Source of the DNA: Bacillota bacterium | GTDB lineage: Bacteria; Bacillota; Clostridia; Lachnospirales; Lachnospiraceae | Assembly: GCA_023418475.1 (NCBI GenBank) | Contig: JAEZZO010000042.1 | Coordinates: 62,001 to 126,000, forward strand | Length of the DNA: 64,000 bases | Direction of reading: 5' to 3' | Shown here: piece by piece, positions 25,847-34,151 of the stretch | How the letters are laid out: every line of letters starts with the position of its first letter | How positions within the stretch are numbered: position 1 is the first letter of the stretch | Notes under the pieces: model-generated | Seen by the model: only the letters and a program-made list of their open reading frames with translations | What the model was told of the DNA's origin: nothing | Databases searched by the model: none | Translations under genes and position numbers: made by a program

Positions 25847-28558
25847 ATGAAAATAACAGATCTGGGCGGGACATGGACGGTTAGGACAATTAATGGGAAG
25901 ATTTACAAGGCAATGCTGCCGGGAACACTGGACGAAAATGGTATCGGGCATAAGGATAATGTTCTGCATCAATGGAAACCGATGGAAGTGGATAAAACAA
26001 AGGAAAAGGATAATATATTGCTAAAACATTCCAAGGTGATCACAACACGTTTCACCAGAAAGTATTCCTATGAAGGGGAAGCTGTTTTTACGAAAGAGTT
26101 TGCTTATCAAGCAGAGCAGAATGGGAAATGCGGCCGGTTATTTCTGGAGGCAGAGAGAAGCAGAAAACTGGAGCTCATCGTGAATGGTAGCAGGGTAAAT
26201 CCATATACCTGCGGTACTATGTCAACTCCTTATGTGTTTGAAATCACGGAGAAGCTTGGGAACGAAAGTAGAATGGAGCTGATCTGTGACAATTCGTATC
26301 ACGGATGGCCCAAGGATTCCATTCGCTTTTCCTCTGCAGCTACCGATGAGACACAGACTAACTGGAATGGTATATTAGGATATCTGCAGCTTCGAAGAGA
26401 GGATAATGCCTTTCTGTCTGCAATCAGAGCTTATCCGAAGGAAGGCAAGCTGACGGTGCAGGTGGATATTGATACGGCATTCCCCTATCAGGGTACATTA
26501 CAGATCACAAGTAAGGCACTGCGGGGTGAGCTGATTAAGCAGATTTCTCTTACAGAAGGACGTCATACACTTACCTTTGATGCATTGCTTTTGAAAGAGA
26601 ATTGCAGGCAATGGGATGAATACGAAGGAAATCTATATGAGCTAAGCGTGACAGCCAGTAATTTAGAAAGAAAATCAATCATTTTCGGGATCCGTGACTT
26701 TGGCGACAACGGTAAGGGGCGGCTCGCCTTGAACGGAAGAACGATTTTCCTGCGGAGCGAGACAAATTGCTGCGTATTTCCCGAGACTGGGCATATGCCA
26801 TTTAGTGTTGCCGAGTGGGAGGATATACTTAACCGGTATAAAGCTTATGGAGTTAATTGTGTGCGTTTTCATTCCCACTGTCCGCCGGATGCAGCTTTTA
26901 CGGCAGCAGATAAAATTGGATTGCTTTTACAGCCGGAGTTATCGCATTGGAACTATAAAACAGCTTTTGGGGATGAAGAAAGCCTGGACTACTTTGAACT
27001 GGAGCTTCGTCAGCTTCTGCTGACCTATGCAAATCATCCCTCCTTTGTAATGCTGACCTTTGGTAATGAGCTGCAGGCAGATGAACTGGGACATAAGCGG
27101 ATGGATGCGCTGCTTTCTCTTGCAAGGAGTATTGATCCGACCAGAATGTATGCGAATGGTTCGAATGTTCATTACGGAATGCAGGGAGCGGATCAGAACA
27201 GCGATTTTTATACCTCTTCAAACTTTTATGAGAATAAGCTTCGGGGTACCTTCTACGGGATGACCGGTTATATCAATGAATGCTATCCGGGCAGCAAAAC
27301 AAATTATGATAAGGTAATGGCAGAAGTTAGAAAGGAATTTCGCAAACCGGTATTTAGCTTTGAGGTGGGACAATATGAGAGCCTGCCGGATTTTGAGGAA
27401 CTGGATGAATTTCAGGGAGTCACACTTGCGAATAATCTGGCACTAATTAAGAGGGAAGCGATAGAGCGAGGCATGTTGCCGGAATGGAAGAAGCGAGTGG
27501 AAGCAACCGGTGAGCTGGCGCGTTTAGCCTACCGTGAAGAAATAGAAGCTGTCCTGCGTACCGGGGAGTTGTCCGGTATCTCTCTTCTGGGATTGCAGGA
27601 TTTTCCGGGACAGGGAACAGCACTGATTGGAATGATGAATTCCCATTTGATACCTAAGCCATTTTCCTTTGCAAGTCCACAGAAGTTTCGGGAGTTCTTT
27701 ACAGATGTACTGCCACTGGTGCTATTGGACCGATATACTTATACGAATGAGGAAACAGTAGAAGTGGATCTGGAGCTGGCCAATTACGGAAAGAAAAGTA
27801 TTGTTATTCCGGCAGTCTGCGAACTGAAGGAAAATGATAAGACATTACAACAATTGGAACTTCCCGCAATACACTGCCCCTGTGGTCAAACAACGGTAAT
27901 CGGCAAGCTTTCTCTGCCGCTTCACAAGATCACAACCGCAAAAAAACTTCTGCTGTCAGTTCAAGTAGGAGAATATAGAAATGAATATCCGCTCTGGGTG
28001 TATCCTAAGCAGCAGGTGGAAGCTTTTGATACGGTGATTGTTACACAATCATTTGCAGAGACGATCGAGGCTTTAAGGGATGGGAATACAGTATTTTATT
28101 CACCCAAAGCGGATCAGGAGCATTTTCCAAATTCTATTGCCTCCCAATTTACGACGGACTTCTGGTCTGTTGGAACCTTTCCGGCACAGGAAGGCTGCAT
28201 GGGCTGTCTGATGGACCCGGCACACCCGGTTTTTAATGAATTCCCGACCGATTTTCATACAAACTGGCAGTGGTGGCCGATGACAAAGGGAAGAGCAATG
28301 GTGCTGACGGAGGATATAAAACCGCTGATTACAGTGATTGATTGCTATGCAAGGTTACGTAACCTGGGATTCTTATTTGAATGCAGGGTGGGAAGCGCTA
28401 AGCTTATAGTAAGCAGTATGGGTCTGTTAGAAAAACAAAAATACCCGGAAGCACGGGCACTTTACTTCAGTATTTTAAAATATATGTCTTCCGGCCAATT
28501 TGTCCCGGCCTGTGTGCTTACTCTGGAAGAACTGAAGAATATATTGGGATTAACCTGA
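25847..28558 (+). CDS. GH2-like glycoside hydrolase
   Basis: A 903-residue enzyme of the GH2 superfamily architecture: N-terminal sugar-binding jelly roll (about 1-190), immunoglobulin-like domain, then a barrel. The acid/base is probably Glu408 in LTFGNEL, the nucleophile Glu506 in FSFEVGQYES, and GVNCVRFHSHCPPDAAFTAA is the typical entry into the barrel. RHS...HCPP in place of RTSHYP suggests a specificity other than beta-galactose, such as beta-glucuronide, mannoside or rhamnosyl-linked chains. An ATG at 25835 overlaps the SD; ATG 25847 is preferred. No signal peptide is seen. Its mRNA should begin with leader element B. Confidence 0.85.
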   Translation: MKITDLGGTWTVRTINGKIYKAMLPGTLDENGIGHKDNVLHQWKPMEVDKTKEKDNILLKHSKVITTRFTRKYSYEGEAVFTKEFAYQAEQNGKCGRLFLEAERSRKLELIVNGSRVNPYTCGTMSTPYVFEITEKLGNESRMELICDNSYHGWPKDSIRFSSAATDETQTNWNGILGYLQLRREDNAFLSAIRAYPKEGKLTVQVDIDTAFPYQGTLQITSKALRGELIKQISLTEGRHTLTFDALLLKENCRQWDEYEGNLYELSVTASNLERKSIIFGIRDFGDNGKGRLALNGRTIFLRSETNCCVFPETGHMPFSVAEWEDILNRYKAYGVNCVRFHSHCPPDAAFTAADKIGLLLQPELSHWNYKTAFGDEESLDYFELELRQLLLTYANHPSFVMLTFGNELQADELGHKRMDALLSLARSIDPTRMYANGSNVHYGMQGADQNSDFYTSSNFYENKLRGTFYGMTGYINECYPGSKTNYDKVMAEVRKEFRKPVFSFEVGQYESLPDFEELDEFQGVTLANNLALIKREAIERGMLPEWKKRVEATGELARLAYREEIEAVLRTGELSGISLLGLQDFPGQGTALIGMMNSHLIPKPFSFASPQKFREFFTDVLPLVLLDRYTYTNEETVEVDLELANYGKKSIVIPAVCELKENDKTLQQLELPAIHCPCGQTTVIGKLSLPLHKITTAKKLLLSVQVGEYRNEYPLWVYPKQQVEAFDTVIVTQSFAETIEALRDGNTVFYSPKADQEHFPNSIASQFTTDFWSVGTFPAQEGCMGCLMDPAHPVFNEFPTDFHTNWQWWPMTKGRAMVLTEDIKPLITVIDCYARLRNLGFLFECRVGSAKLIVSSMGLLEKQKYPEARALYFSILKYMSSGQFVPACVLTLEELKNILGLT

Positions 28559-28861
28559 CAAATGTCGAAAGTTCATTCACCGGATGGATATGAATATTGA
28601 TACACTCATATTTATCTACATAACCTTAATCAGGTCTTTTTCAGGCTAACCTCATTATGATATAAAGTTGAAATGGGTAAATTTTAGAATTAAAATGAAT
28701 AGAAATATGGAGGCTATCTCATTAATATTAAACTTATAGAATAATTTGTACATCTAAAGTCTGATTAAGGTCATACAGATGAACTTTAGCTTTTCATATA
28801 CAAAATATAGAGTAACTGTAAGTCATTTTCAGCTAATAGTAAACTCACGAGGAGAATAGCC
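28559..28861. other. intergenic region GH2-like / GH43-like
   Basis: The 303 bp contain repeat copy R3 (28580-28645) in the first third. The remaining AT-rich 200 bp show no gene; an ATGGAGG without a following frame occurs at about 28707. The ribosome binding site ACGAGGAGA sits just before the next gene. Confidence 0.45.
28580..28645 (+). repeat. dispersed intergenic repeat, copy R3
   Basis: Shares CTCATATTTATCTACATAACC and ATCAGG-TCTTTT with R2 (14427-14487), about 35 of 42 aligned bases, and CACTCATATT with R1. An internal GGATATGAATAT/ATATTTATC stem is possible. Confidence 0.55.
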
Positions 28862-29803
28862 ATGGTAAAAGAGAAAAAATTGGTAGAAGCACCGTTATTT
28901 CGGGACCCGATTTATGATGGACCCACAGATCCGACTGTGATATGGAATAGAGAAGAAAAAAGCTTTTATATGTTTTATACCCAGAGAAGATCAACCGATG
29001 TACAGGTTGGTTATTCCTCCATTCATGGTTCGAAAATCGGGGTGGCATCCTCGATGGATGGAACCAGATGGCTGTATCGCGGAACCCTTCCGGAGCTAGA
29101 CTTTGAACCCGGCCATAATACCTTCTGGGCGCCGGAGATTATCTGGGCAGAGGGGGCATATCATATGTATGTTACCTATATCACCGGAATACCGACCGAC
29201 TGGAATTATGAAAGAAAGATCCTTCATTATACGGCAGATAACCTGTGGAAATGGAACTATGAGGGTGAAATAAAGCTTTCCTCCAACCGGGTAATTGATG
29301 CCTGTGTATGTGAGGTAGCACCTAAGGTTTATAAAATGTGGTATAAGGATGAAGTCGATCAATGTTATACCTATTCCGCAATTAGTTCGGATCTTTATCA
29401 ATGGGAGGTATTAGGTCCGGAAATAACCGACTGTCCGCACGAGGGTCCGAATGTTTTCGAACTTGGCGGGAAGAAATGGATGGTTACTGATTTCTGGAGT
29501 GGTCTGGCGGTATATCGTTCAGAGGATTTTAGCACCTGGAGCAGATGCAGCAATATTTTAGATACTCCGGGAAGTAGACCACTTGATCATACGATTGGAC
29601 ATCATGCAGATGTTGTAGTAGCTGGGGATGAGGCATATATCTTTTATTTCTGCCATCCTTATGAAACAAAAATCGAAGAATGGCCTTCAAATGGAAAAGA
29701 AGCGCTTACGGTAATACAGGCAGCCAAAATTACAACAGATGGAAACCAATTGATCTGTAATCGTGACGAAAATTTTGAATGGAAGTTTATAGAAACCAGG
29801 TAG
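28862..29803 (+). CDS. GH43-like five-bladed-propeller glycosidase
   Basis: A 313-residue protein with the acidic motifs of five-bladed beta-propeller glycosidases: YDGPTDPTVIW near residue 20 (first Asp), TFWAPEIIW near 80, CPHEGPNVFELGGKKWMVTD near 195 and GHHADVVV near 240. The HEGPN and GHHADV motifs recall GH43/GH117-type enzymes. It lacks a signal peptide and is short, so it is probably a single-domain exo-enzyme for imported oligosaccharides, for instance an arabinosidase, xylosidase or galactosidase. It is followed after 39 bp by the URO-D-like gene. Confidence 0.8.
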   Translation: MVKEKKLVEAPLFRDPIYDGPTDPTVIWNREEKSFYMFYTQRRSTDVQVGYSSIHGSKIGVASSMDGTRWLYRGTLPELDFEPGHNTFWAPEIIWAEGAYHMYVTYITGIPTDWNYERKILHYTADNLWKWNYEGEIKLSSNRVIDACVCEVAPKVYKMWYKDEVDQCYTYSAISSDLYQWEVLGPEITDCPHEGPNVFELGGKKWMVTDFWSGLAVYRSEDFSTWSRCSNILDTPGSRPLDHTIGHHADVVVAGDEAYIFYFCHPYETKIEEWPSNGKEALTVIQAAKITTDGNQLICNRDENFEWKFIETR

Positions 29804-29842
29804 CACAAAGCCGCTTTATGCGGCGGAATGGGGGCAAATTGG

Positions 29843-31096
29843 ATGGATTACAGTATAAGCATAAGTGATAAAGAAATATTACGTGAAGTAGCAAGAAAGC
29901 AGTTGGAGCTGGCAGGGCAGGAGCGGAATGCGAAGCTTAGGAAGGAATGGACCGCACATAATGAACTGTTGGGAGAGAGGCCAATGATTCATCTGGAGGC
30001 CTGGACCTTTAAGGAGGAAGTAATTGAGCCGAGATTAAAGTGCACCGGTGTATTTGCCAGAGATATAGAACGCCATATGTACAGCATGTTTACTAATCAG
30101 GAGCTTTTTGACGATGACAGAGTAACACCGGATCATTACGAGCTAGAATATGATACCGAATTTATTCTATTCGATGTCAATGTAAAGATCGAGCATACAT
30201 TGGACACAAAGGGCAATGATAGTGTCGGTCATCATTTTGTATCAGTATTAAATGACCTGGAGGAGGATTATCCGAAGCTTAAAAAGACGGTGTTCTCCGT
30301 AAATATGGAATCAACCAGAAAGAAAAAGGAAGCAATTGAGGAAGCGATCGGTGATATCCTGCCGGTGAAAATCCTAAACGGCTGTCTATATTCTGTACCA
30401 ACCCAGATGCTGGTACATATCATGAGTATGGAGAATATGATGTACAGCATGTATGATTATCCGGAGCTGTTTCAGGAAATGATGGGAAGAATAGCGGAGG
30501 ATACGGTTGCATATTACCGCTATCTGGAGAAGGAAAAGATACTGCTCCCGACGGTGGCAAATGAAAGCCTGGGACAGGGAACCTGGTGCTATAATACAAC
30601 TTTACCGGCTAAGAAGGATGGCAGCTTCGTATCAAAGGATTTGTGGGGGTTTATGGATTCTCAGGAAACAGTTGGAATATCTCCGCAGATGTTTGAAGAA
30701 TTTATTTTCCCGGCATATCAGAAAATCTCTGAAAATTACGGGATGCTATCCTATGGCTGCTGTGAACCGGTGCATCCGATCTGGGAAAACTGTATCAGTA
30801 AGTTAAAAAATTTAAGAAAAGTATCTATTTCCCCCTGGTGTAATGAAGAATACATGGGAGAACAGCTGCGCGGCAGTAAGGTAATCTATCATAGAAAGCC
30901 GTCTCCTAACTTTCTGGGAGTTGGTACGACACTGGAGGAAGAGGTCGTTAGGGAGCATATCAGAAAGACCTTGCAGGCAGCAAAGGGCTGTAAGCTTGAA
31001 ATTACACAGAGAGACGTTTATACAATTAATAAGGATATTAAGAAAGCAAAACGTTATGTCGATATTATAAAAGAAGAAATTACTAATCATTGGTAG
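29843..31096 (+). CDS. URO-D-like (uroporphyrinogen decarboxylase superfamily) protein
   Basis: A 417-residue protein of the URO-D/MtaA-like superfamily, recognised by its barrel-like pattern, LWGFMDSQETVGISPQMFEE and the YGCCEPVHPIWE block. In methyltransferases of this superfamily a Cys/His site binds zinc; here the CC and H of CCEPVH could play that part. Related genes of unknown function are frequent in Clostridial sugar loci. ATG 29828 lies inside a small GCCGC/GCGGC hairpin region, whereas ATG 29843 follows GGGGG by seven to eight bases. The role in this cluster is unknown; it is not expected to be the heme enzyme. Confidence 0.75.
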   Translation: MDYSISISDKEILREVARKQLELAGQERNAKLRKEWTAHNELLGERPMIHLEAWTFKEEVIEPRLKCTGVFARDIERHMYSMFTNQELFDDDRVTPDHYELEYDTEFILFDVNVKIEHTLDTKGNDSVGHHFVSVLNDLEEDYPKLKKTVFSVNMESTRKKKEAIEEAIGDILPVKILNGCLYSVPTQMLVHIMSMENMMYSMYDYPELFQEMMGRIAEDTVAYYRYLEKEKILLPTVANESLGQGTWCYNTTLPAKKDGSFVSKDLWGFMDSQETVGISPQMFEEFIFPAYQKISENYGMLSYGCCEPVHPIWENCISKLKNLRKVSISPWCNEEYMGEQLRGSKVIYHRKPSPNFLGVGTTLEEEVVREHIRKTLQAAKGCKLEITQRDVYTINKDIKKAKRYVDIIKEEITNHW

Positions 31097-31271
31097 GCAA
31101 ATCTACGTGTCACTTGATCGGATAAAAGCATCTTCTTACCAAGAAAATTCTCATGCAAACATTTTTCCTGGATTACTGCGATACTGCTTTGTAATATTCT
31201 GATCGGAAGGACAAAGGTTTTATAATGTATGGCTGCTGAGGCATTAAGTAACCTGATAGGAGGATCATTCA

Positions 31272-31583
31272 ATGGTAAAGGGCTTTAAAATGAAGCTTTA
31301 TGAAGGAATGGAAAAAGAATATGAAAAACGCCATAACGAATTATGGCCCGAAATGCAGGATATGATACATCAGCATGGAGGTAAGAACTATACAATTTTT
31401 TTAGATAAAGAAACAAATACTTTGTTTGGATACATCGAAATAGAAGATGAAAAGCTATGGGCTGAAAGTGCCGATACGGCGATAAACCGAAAGTGGTGGG
31501 ACTTTATGGCTGACATCATGGAAACCAATCCGGATAACAGTCCGGTATGTACAGATTTACATACGGTTTTCCATTTGGATTAA
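31272..31583 (+). CDS. rhaM: L-rhamnose mutarotase
   Basis: A 103-residue protein of the RhaM family, which interconverts alpha- and beta-L-rhamnose so that the isomerase can use it. The signature YEKRHNELWPEM (Tyr17, His21, Trp24) and the C-terminal NRKWWDFMADIMETN are diagnostic, and the length is normal. ATG 31272 follows AGGAGG. It is the last gene of the block starting at 22163 and is the best clue that this block handles rhamnose-containing glycans. No rhamnose isomerase, kinase or aldolase is in the window. Confidence 0.93.
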   Translation: MVKGFKMKLYEGMEKEYEKRHNELWPEMQDMIHQHGGKNYTIFLDKETNTLFGYIEIEDEKLWAESADTAINRKWWDFMADIMETNPDNSPVCTDLHTVFHLD

Positions 31584-31592
31584 CAGCAAGGA

Positions 31593-31640
31593 CTGCTCTC
31601 CCCAGTAATAATATGAATATATTATTACTGGGGAGAGCAG
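31593..31640. repeat. long near-perfect hairpin at the edge of the AT-rich scar
   Basis: CTGCTCTCCCCAGTAATAATAT at 31593-31614 pairs with TATTATTACTGGGGAGAGCAG at the right side, ending at 31640: over 20 bp around a loop of about four bases. No T-run follows. It lies 9 bp after the rhaM stop and marks one end of the foreign-looking segment 31641-32708. Confidence 0.75.
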
Positions 31641-31858
31641 CTTGGATAAAGTTGACTCAGTGATATAGAAATTATCCAATAACTGAGCATATCATATAAA
31701 TTATAGTTTCCTAGTAAAATTTCTTTTTTATAGATTGCTTTCCATAAAGTAGAGATAACTATTAGTAAGATTAATTATGTTAAAGTTCCCAAAACAGTTG
31801 CTACTTTATATGAATATTCCGATTTAATAACTAATCTTATATTATAAAAGAATAACAT
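31641..31858 (-). pseudogene. broken ABC-2-type permease
   Basis: On the minus strand ATG 31858 opens 27 codons, MLFFYNIRLVIKSEYSYKVA and on to GTLT, ended by TAA. The same frame continues past the stop with LILLIVISTLWKAIYKKEIL, LGNYNLYDMLSYWIISISLS and then runs into the hairpin. This is the N-terminal pattern of ABC-2 (daunorubicin-type) permeases encoded beside ATPases like the preceding one. The in-frame stop and missing C-terminal portion make it a pseudogene. It starts 27 bp after the ATPase fragment. Confidence 0.7.
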
Positions 31859-31885
31859 AACTTCTTTTTAATTCTTAAATTATGT

Positions 31886-32569
31886 CTATTTTTCATTTAT
31901 GGTACCTCGATAAAAATTTTTTACTGTCTCACAAAAATTAATTTCTGTAATAGAGATATCGTTTATTTTATTGTTATGCATAGTTATGGGAATGACACTT
32001 TGAATTTCACTAGATTCTATATCATTAAATAAAATTTTATATTCTTCGCATGTTACTTTATACTTTGATAAATCAATTGTTGTCATGTCTGGAACTCTAT
32101 TCTCCGTTACTATTGTTATCCCATTACTTTTACTTCCCATAGAAGCAATATATTCAAATTCATTATCTATGATTATTTCACCATGATCTAACAATAAAGC
32201 ACGATCGCATATTTTTGATATTTCATTTAAATCATGAGTTGCTAGTATTAAAGTAGTCTTCTTTTCCATCTTAATTTCATTTAAAAAATCTGCAATTATA
32301 TCTTTACTGAATACATCCAATCCAATTGTTGGTTCATCTAAAAACACTAATTCTGGATTGTGTATAAATGCAGCTACAATTTCACATTTCATTCTTTGCC
32401 CTAGACTCAATGTACGAACAGGTCTGCCAATAAAGTCATTCATATCAAATAATTTAAAATACTTATTACAATTTACATTAAATTCATAATCGCTTACATC
32501 ATACATGATTTTAATCAATTTGTATGTTTCCATAGCTGACCGATTTCTCACTATTGTAGACAGGTACAC
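31886..32569 (-). pseudogene. 5'-truncated ABC-2-type transporter ATPase
   Basis: The frame encodes the distal part of an ABC ATPase: signature LSLGQRMKCEI, Walker B PELVFLDEPTIGLD, the H-loop in LILATHDLNEI and a C-terminal accessory domain. The Walker A region and about 90 N-terminal residues are absent, so it cannot bind ATP normally. Similarity starts near METYKLIKIMYDVSDYEF (about 32533); the residues before that are read from the opposite strand of a recombinase relic. Base composition is clearly more AT-rich than that of neighbouring genes, suggesting transfer. Confidence 0.8.
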
Positions 32570-32708
32570 CCATATTCAGGAACTGACATCCAAAATCATC
32601 AGAGAGTTTGTTGACAGAATTTTGGTGCATGAATGCTCAGAGCAGTAGAAGAAGAAAAACTATATATAAGAGATTGCGGTGTACTTCAACTTCTTAGGCA
32701 AGGTTTAA
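32529..32708 (+). pseudogene. C-terminal relic of a large serine recombinase
   Basis: The plus strand encodes ADRFLTIVDRYTHIQELTSK followed by IIREFVDRILVHECSEQ, then TAG (32646-32648), KKKNYI, TAA (32667-32669) and EIAVYFNFLGKV before a final TAA. The pattern FxxLVxKYTxIxELTxxIIREFxDxIxVHE ... IxVYxNFxGKV is that of the C-terminus of Tn4451/TndX-type site-specific serine recombinases. Two in-frame stops in an otherwise unbroken frame show decay. It overlaps the start of the truncated ATPase frame on the other strand, which places the rearrangement joint at about 32535. Confidence 0.75.
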
Positions 32709-32792
32709 GGTATAGAACTTCAAAAATCCTACGACAAATCTTAATAACCGCAAACATCTTCATTAGACTGTGCCATTCGACACAGAGCTTTT

Positions 32793-33743
32793 TTAAACCC
32801 AACCGGTAAATTCAAGAATCGCGGCTTTCGGAGAATTAGAATCCGACAAAACTGCCTGTTTTCTCCAGACATTTGGAGAAGTCTTCATCAGCTTCATAAA
32901 ACAGCGGTCAAAACTTGAGATAGAATGGAAGCCAACCTTCTCCGAGATAGTCAGTATGGAATCCTCTGTACTTCGCAGCAGCCAGCAAGCTTCATCAATT
33001 CGTGTGCTGTTTAAATAATTCAACGGAGCTGTCCCCATAATCTCATGAAAGGTTCTTCTGAAATGGCTGACACTCAGGTGGCATATATCTGCCAGATCAC
33101 TGATACTGATTGATTGCATATAGTTTTTATGGATATGCTCTAAAGCATCGGAAATAACAAGGATATTTTCCACATCCTGATTAATGCTGTTGTCGATCTC
33201 CTTCTGAAGAATTTCGGAAGCATGGATCCGTAACAGCTCTATATATAAAGAAAGCATGAGACCTTTTACACTGGTCTGATAACAGGTTTTCTGGTTTTTT
33301 AGCTCTTCTACGATAGAAGTTGCCAGATAATGAACTCTCGGATACTCTTCCTTATTCATGATAAGATGATAATTTCGAATAGCCGACATCGGTTTGTCAA
33401 AACTGAGTGACTGGTTATTTAACATATTACGGAATAATTCCTCTGCATCTACGAAAAGGTAGGTCCAAAGGCTTGCGGTACCGGGTGAACTGTAAGTTGT
33501 ATGCGGAAGGTGCTTCGGAACACAGGTGATATCACCAGCCTGAAAGGGCAGTGAAACATCTTCAAATTCCATAATTCCGCTATCGGAATGACAGATACCG
33601 ATTTCAAGACAGTTATGAAAATGAAGCCGTCCGCTCTTCTTCTCTGATATTCTCCAGCGGTCCCCGCTTAATAATAAAATTGGAAAATTTAACGGAAGGC
33701 TGTAGTGACGATATTCAATGATAGGCCTCTTGCGTTTAGACAT
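32793..33743 (-). CDS. AraC-family regulator
   Basis: A 316-residue AraC-type regulator. A cupin-like sensor (LHFHNCLEIGICHSDSGIME, about 40-60, and PFQAGDITCVPKHLPH) is followed by two HTH motifs, SISDLADICHLSVSHFRRTF and ILTISEKVGFHSISSFDRCF. ATG 33743 lies behind AGGAG. It is divergent from the GH112 gene; a 21-bp-spaced direct repeat GTCAAAAA (33909 and 33930) in the spacer is its likely site. Confidence 0.92.
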   Translation of the reverse strand: MSKRKRPIIEYRHYSLPLNFPILLLSGDRWRISEKKSGRLHFHNCLEIGICHSDSGIMEFEDVSLPFQAGDITCVPKHLPHTTYSSPGTASLWTYLFVDAEELFRNMLNNQSLSFDKPMSAIRNYHLIMNKEEYPRVHYLATSIVEELKNQKTCYQTSVKGLMLSLYIELLRIHASEILQKEIDNSINQDVENILVISDALEHIHKNYMQSISISDLADICHLSVSHFRRTFHEIMGTAPLNYLNSTRIDEACWLLRSTEDSILTISEKVGFHSISSFDRCFMKLMKTSPNVWRKQAVLSDSNSPKAAILEFTGWV

Positions 33744-33908
33744 AGTGAACTCCTCTCTTAAATGTTCCAGGTATCAATATTATACTAATCCGACAAATCA
33801 TTTTCAACCCTGCGGATCGAAAAAAGTGTGAAATATTAAGTCATTTATGGCAATATTAGGGGAAATAAATTGACAATAAGCGAATTTGTGCAAAATAAGG
33901 ATAAAATA

Positions 33909-33938
33909 GTCAAAAACAAGATTATTATCGTCAAAAAG
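33909..33938 (+). promoter_or_regulatory. putative AraC-type operator before GH112
   Basis: GTCAAAAAC at 33909-33917 and GTCAAAAAG at 33930-33938 are direct repeats exactly 21 bp apart. The rest of the 408-bp spacer 33744-34151 is AT-rich and shows no gene; it also contains CGACAAATCATTTT at about 33791, also found in R1 at 11197. Confidence 0.55.
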
Positions 33939-34151
33939 CATAATAAAAAGGAAAAATAAATGATTGGAAATGCATAATATTATCGTTTTATTGATTAGAT
34001 TTTTAAGAGGAGGTTGTTTAATATTAGACTAAGAATTGACCGGATTGATAATATGGTTGATCCGGCATATTAGCGTAAAAAAGCTGTACGGAATATTTAC
34101 GGCTGCTTGCTGACGATGTTACCTACATAAAAAAATTTGGGGGAAAGACGG

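Noticed and set aside
29843..31096. Heme-biosynthetic uroporphyrinogen decarboxylase (hemE)
   Set aside because: The protein has the superfamily fold pattern but lacks the typical HemE N-terminal motif and sits among glycosidases; only the superfamily is claimed.
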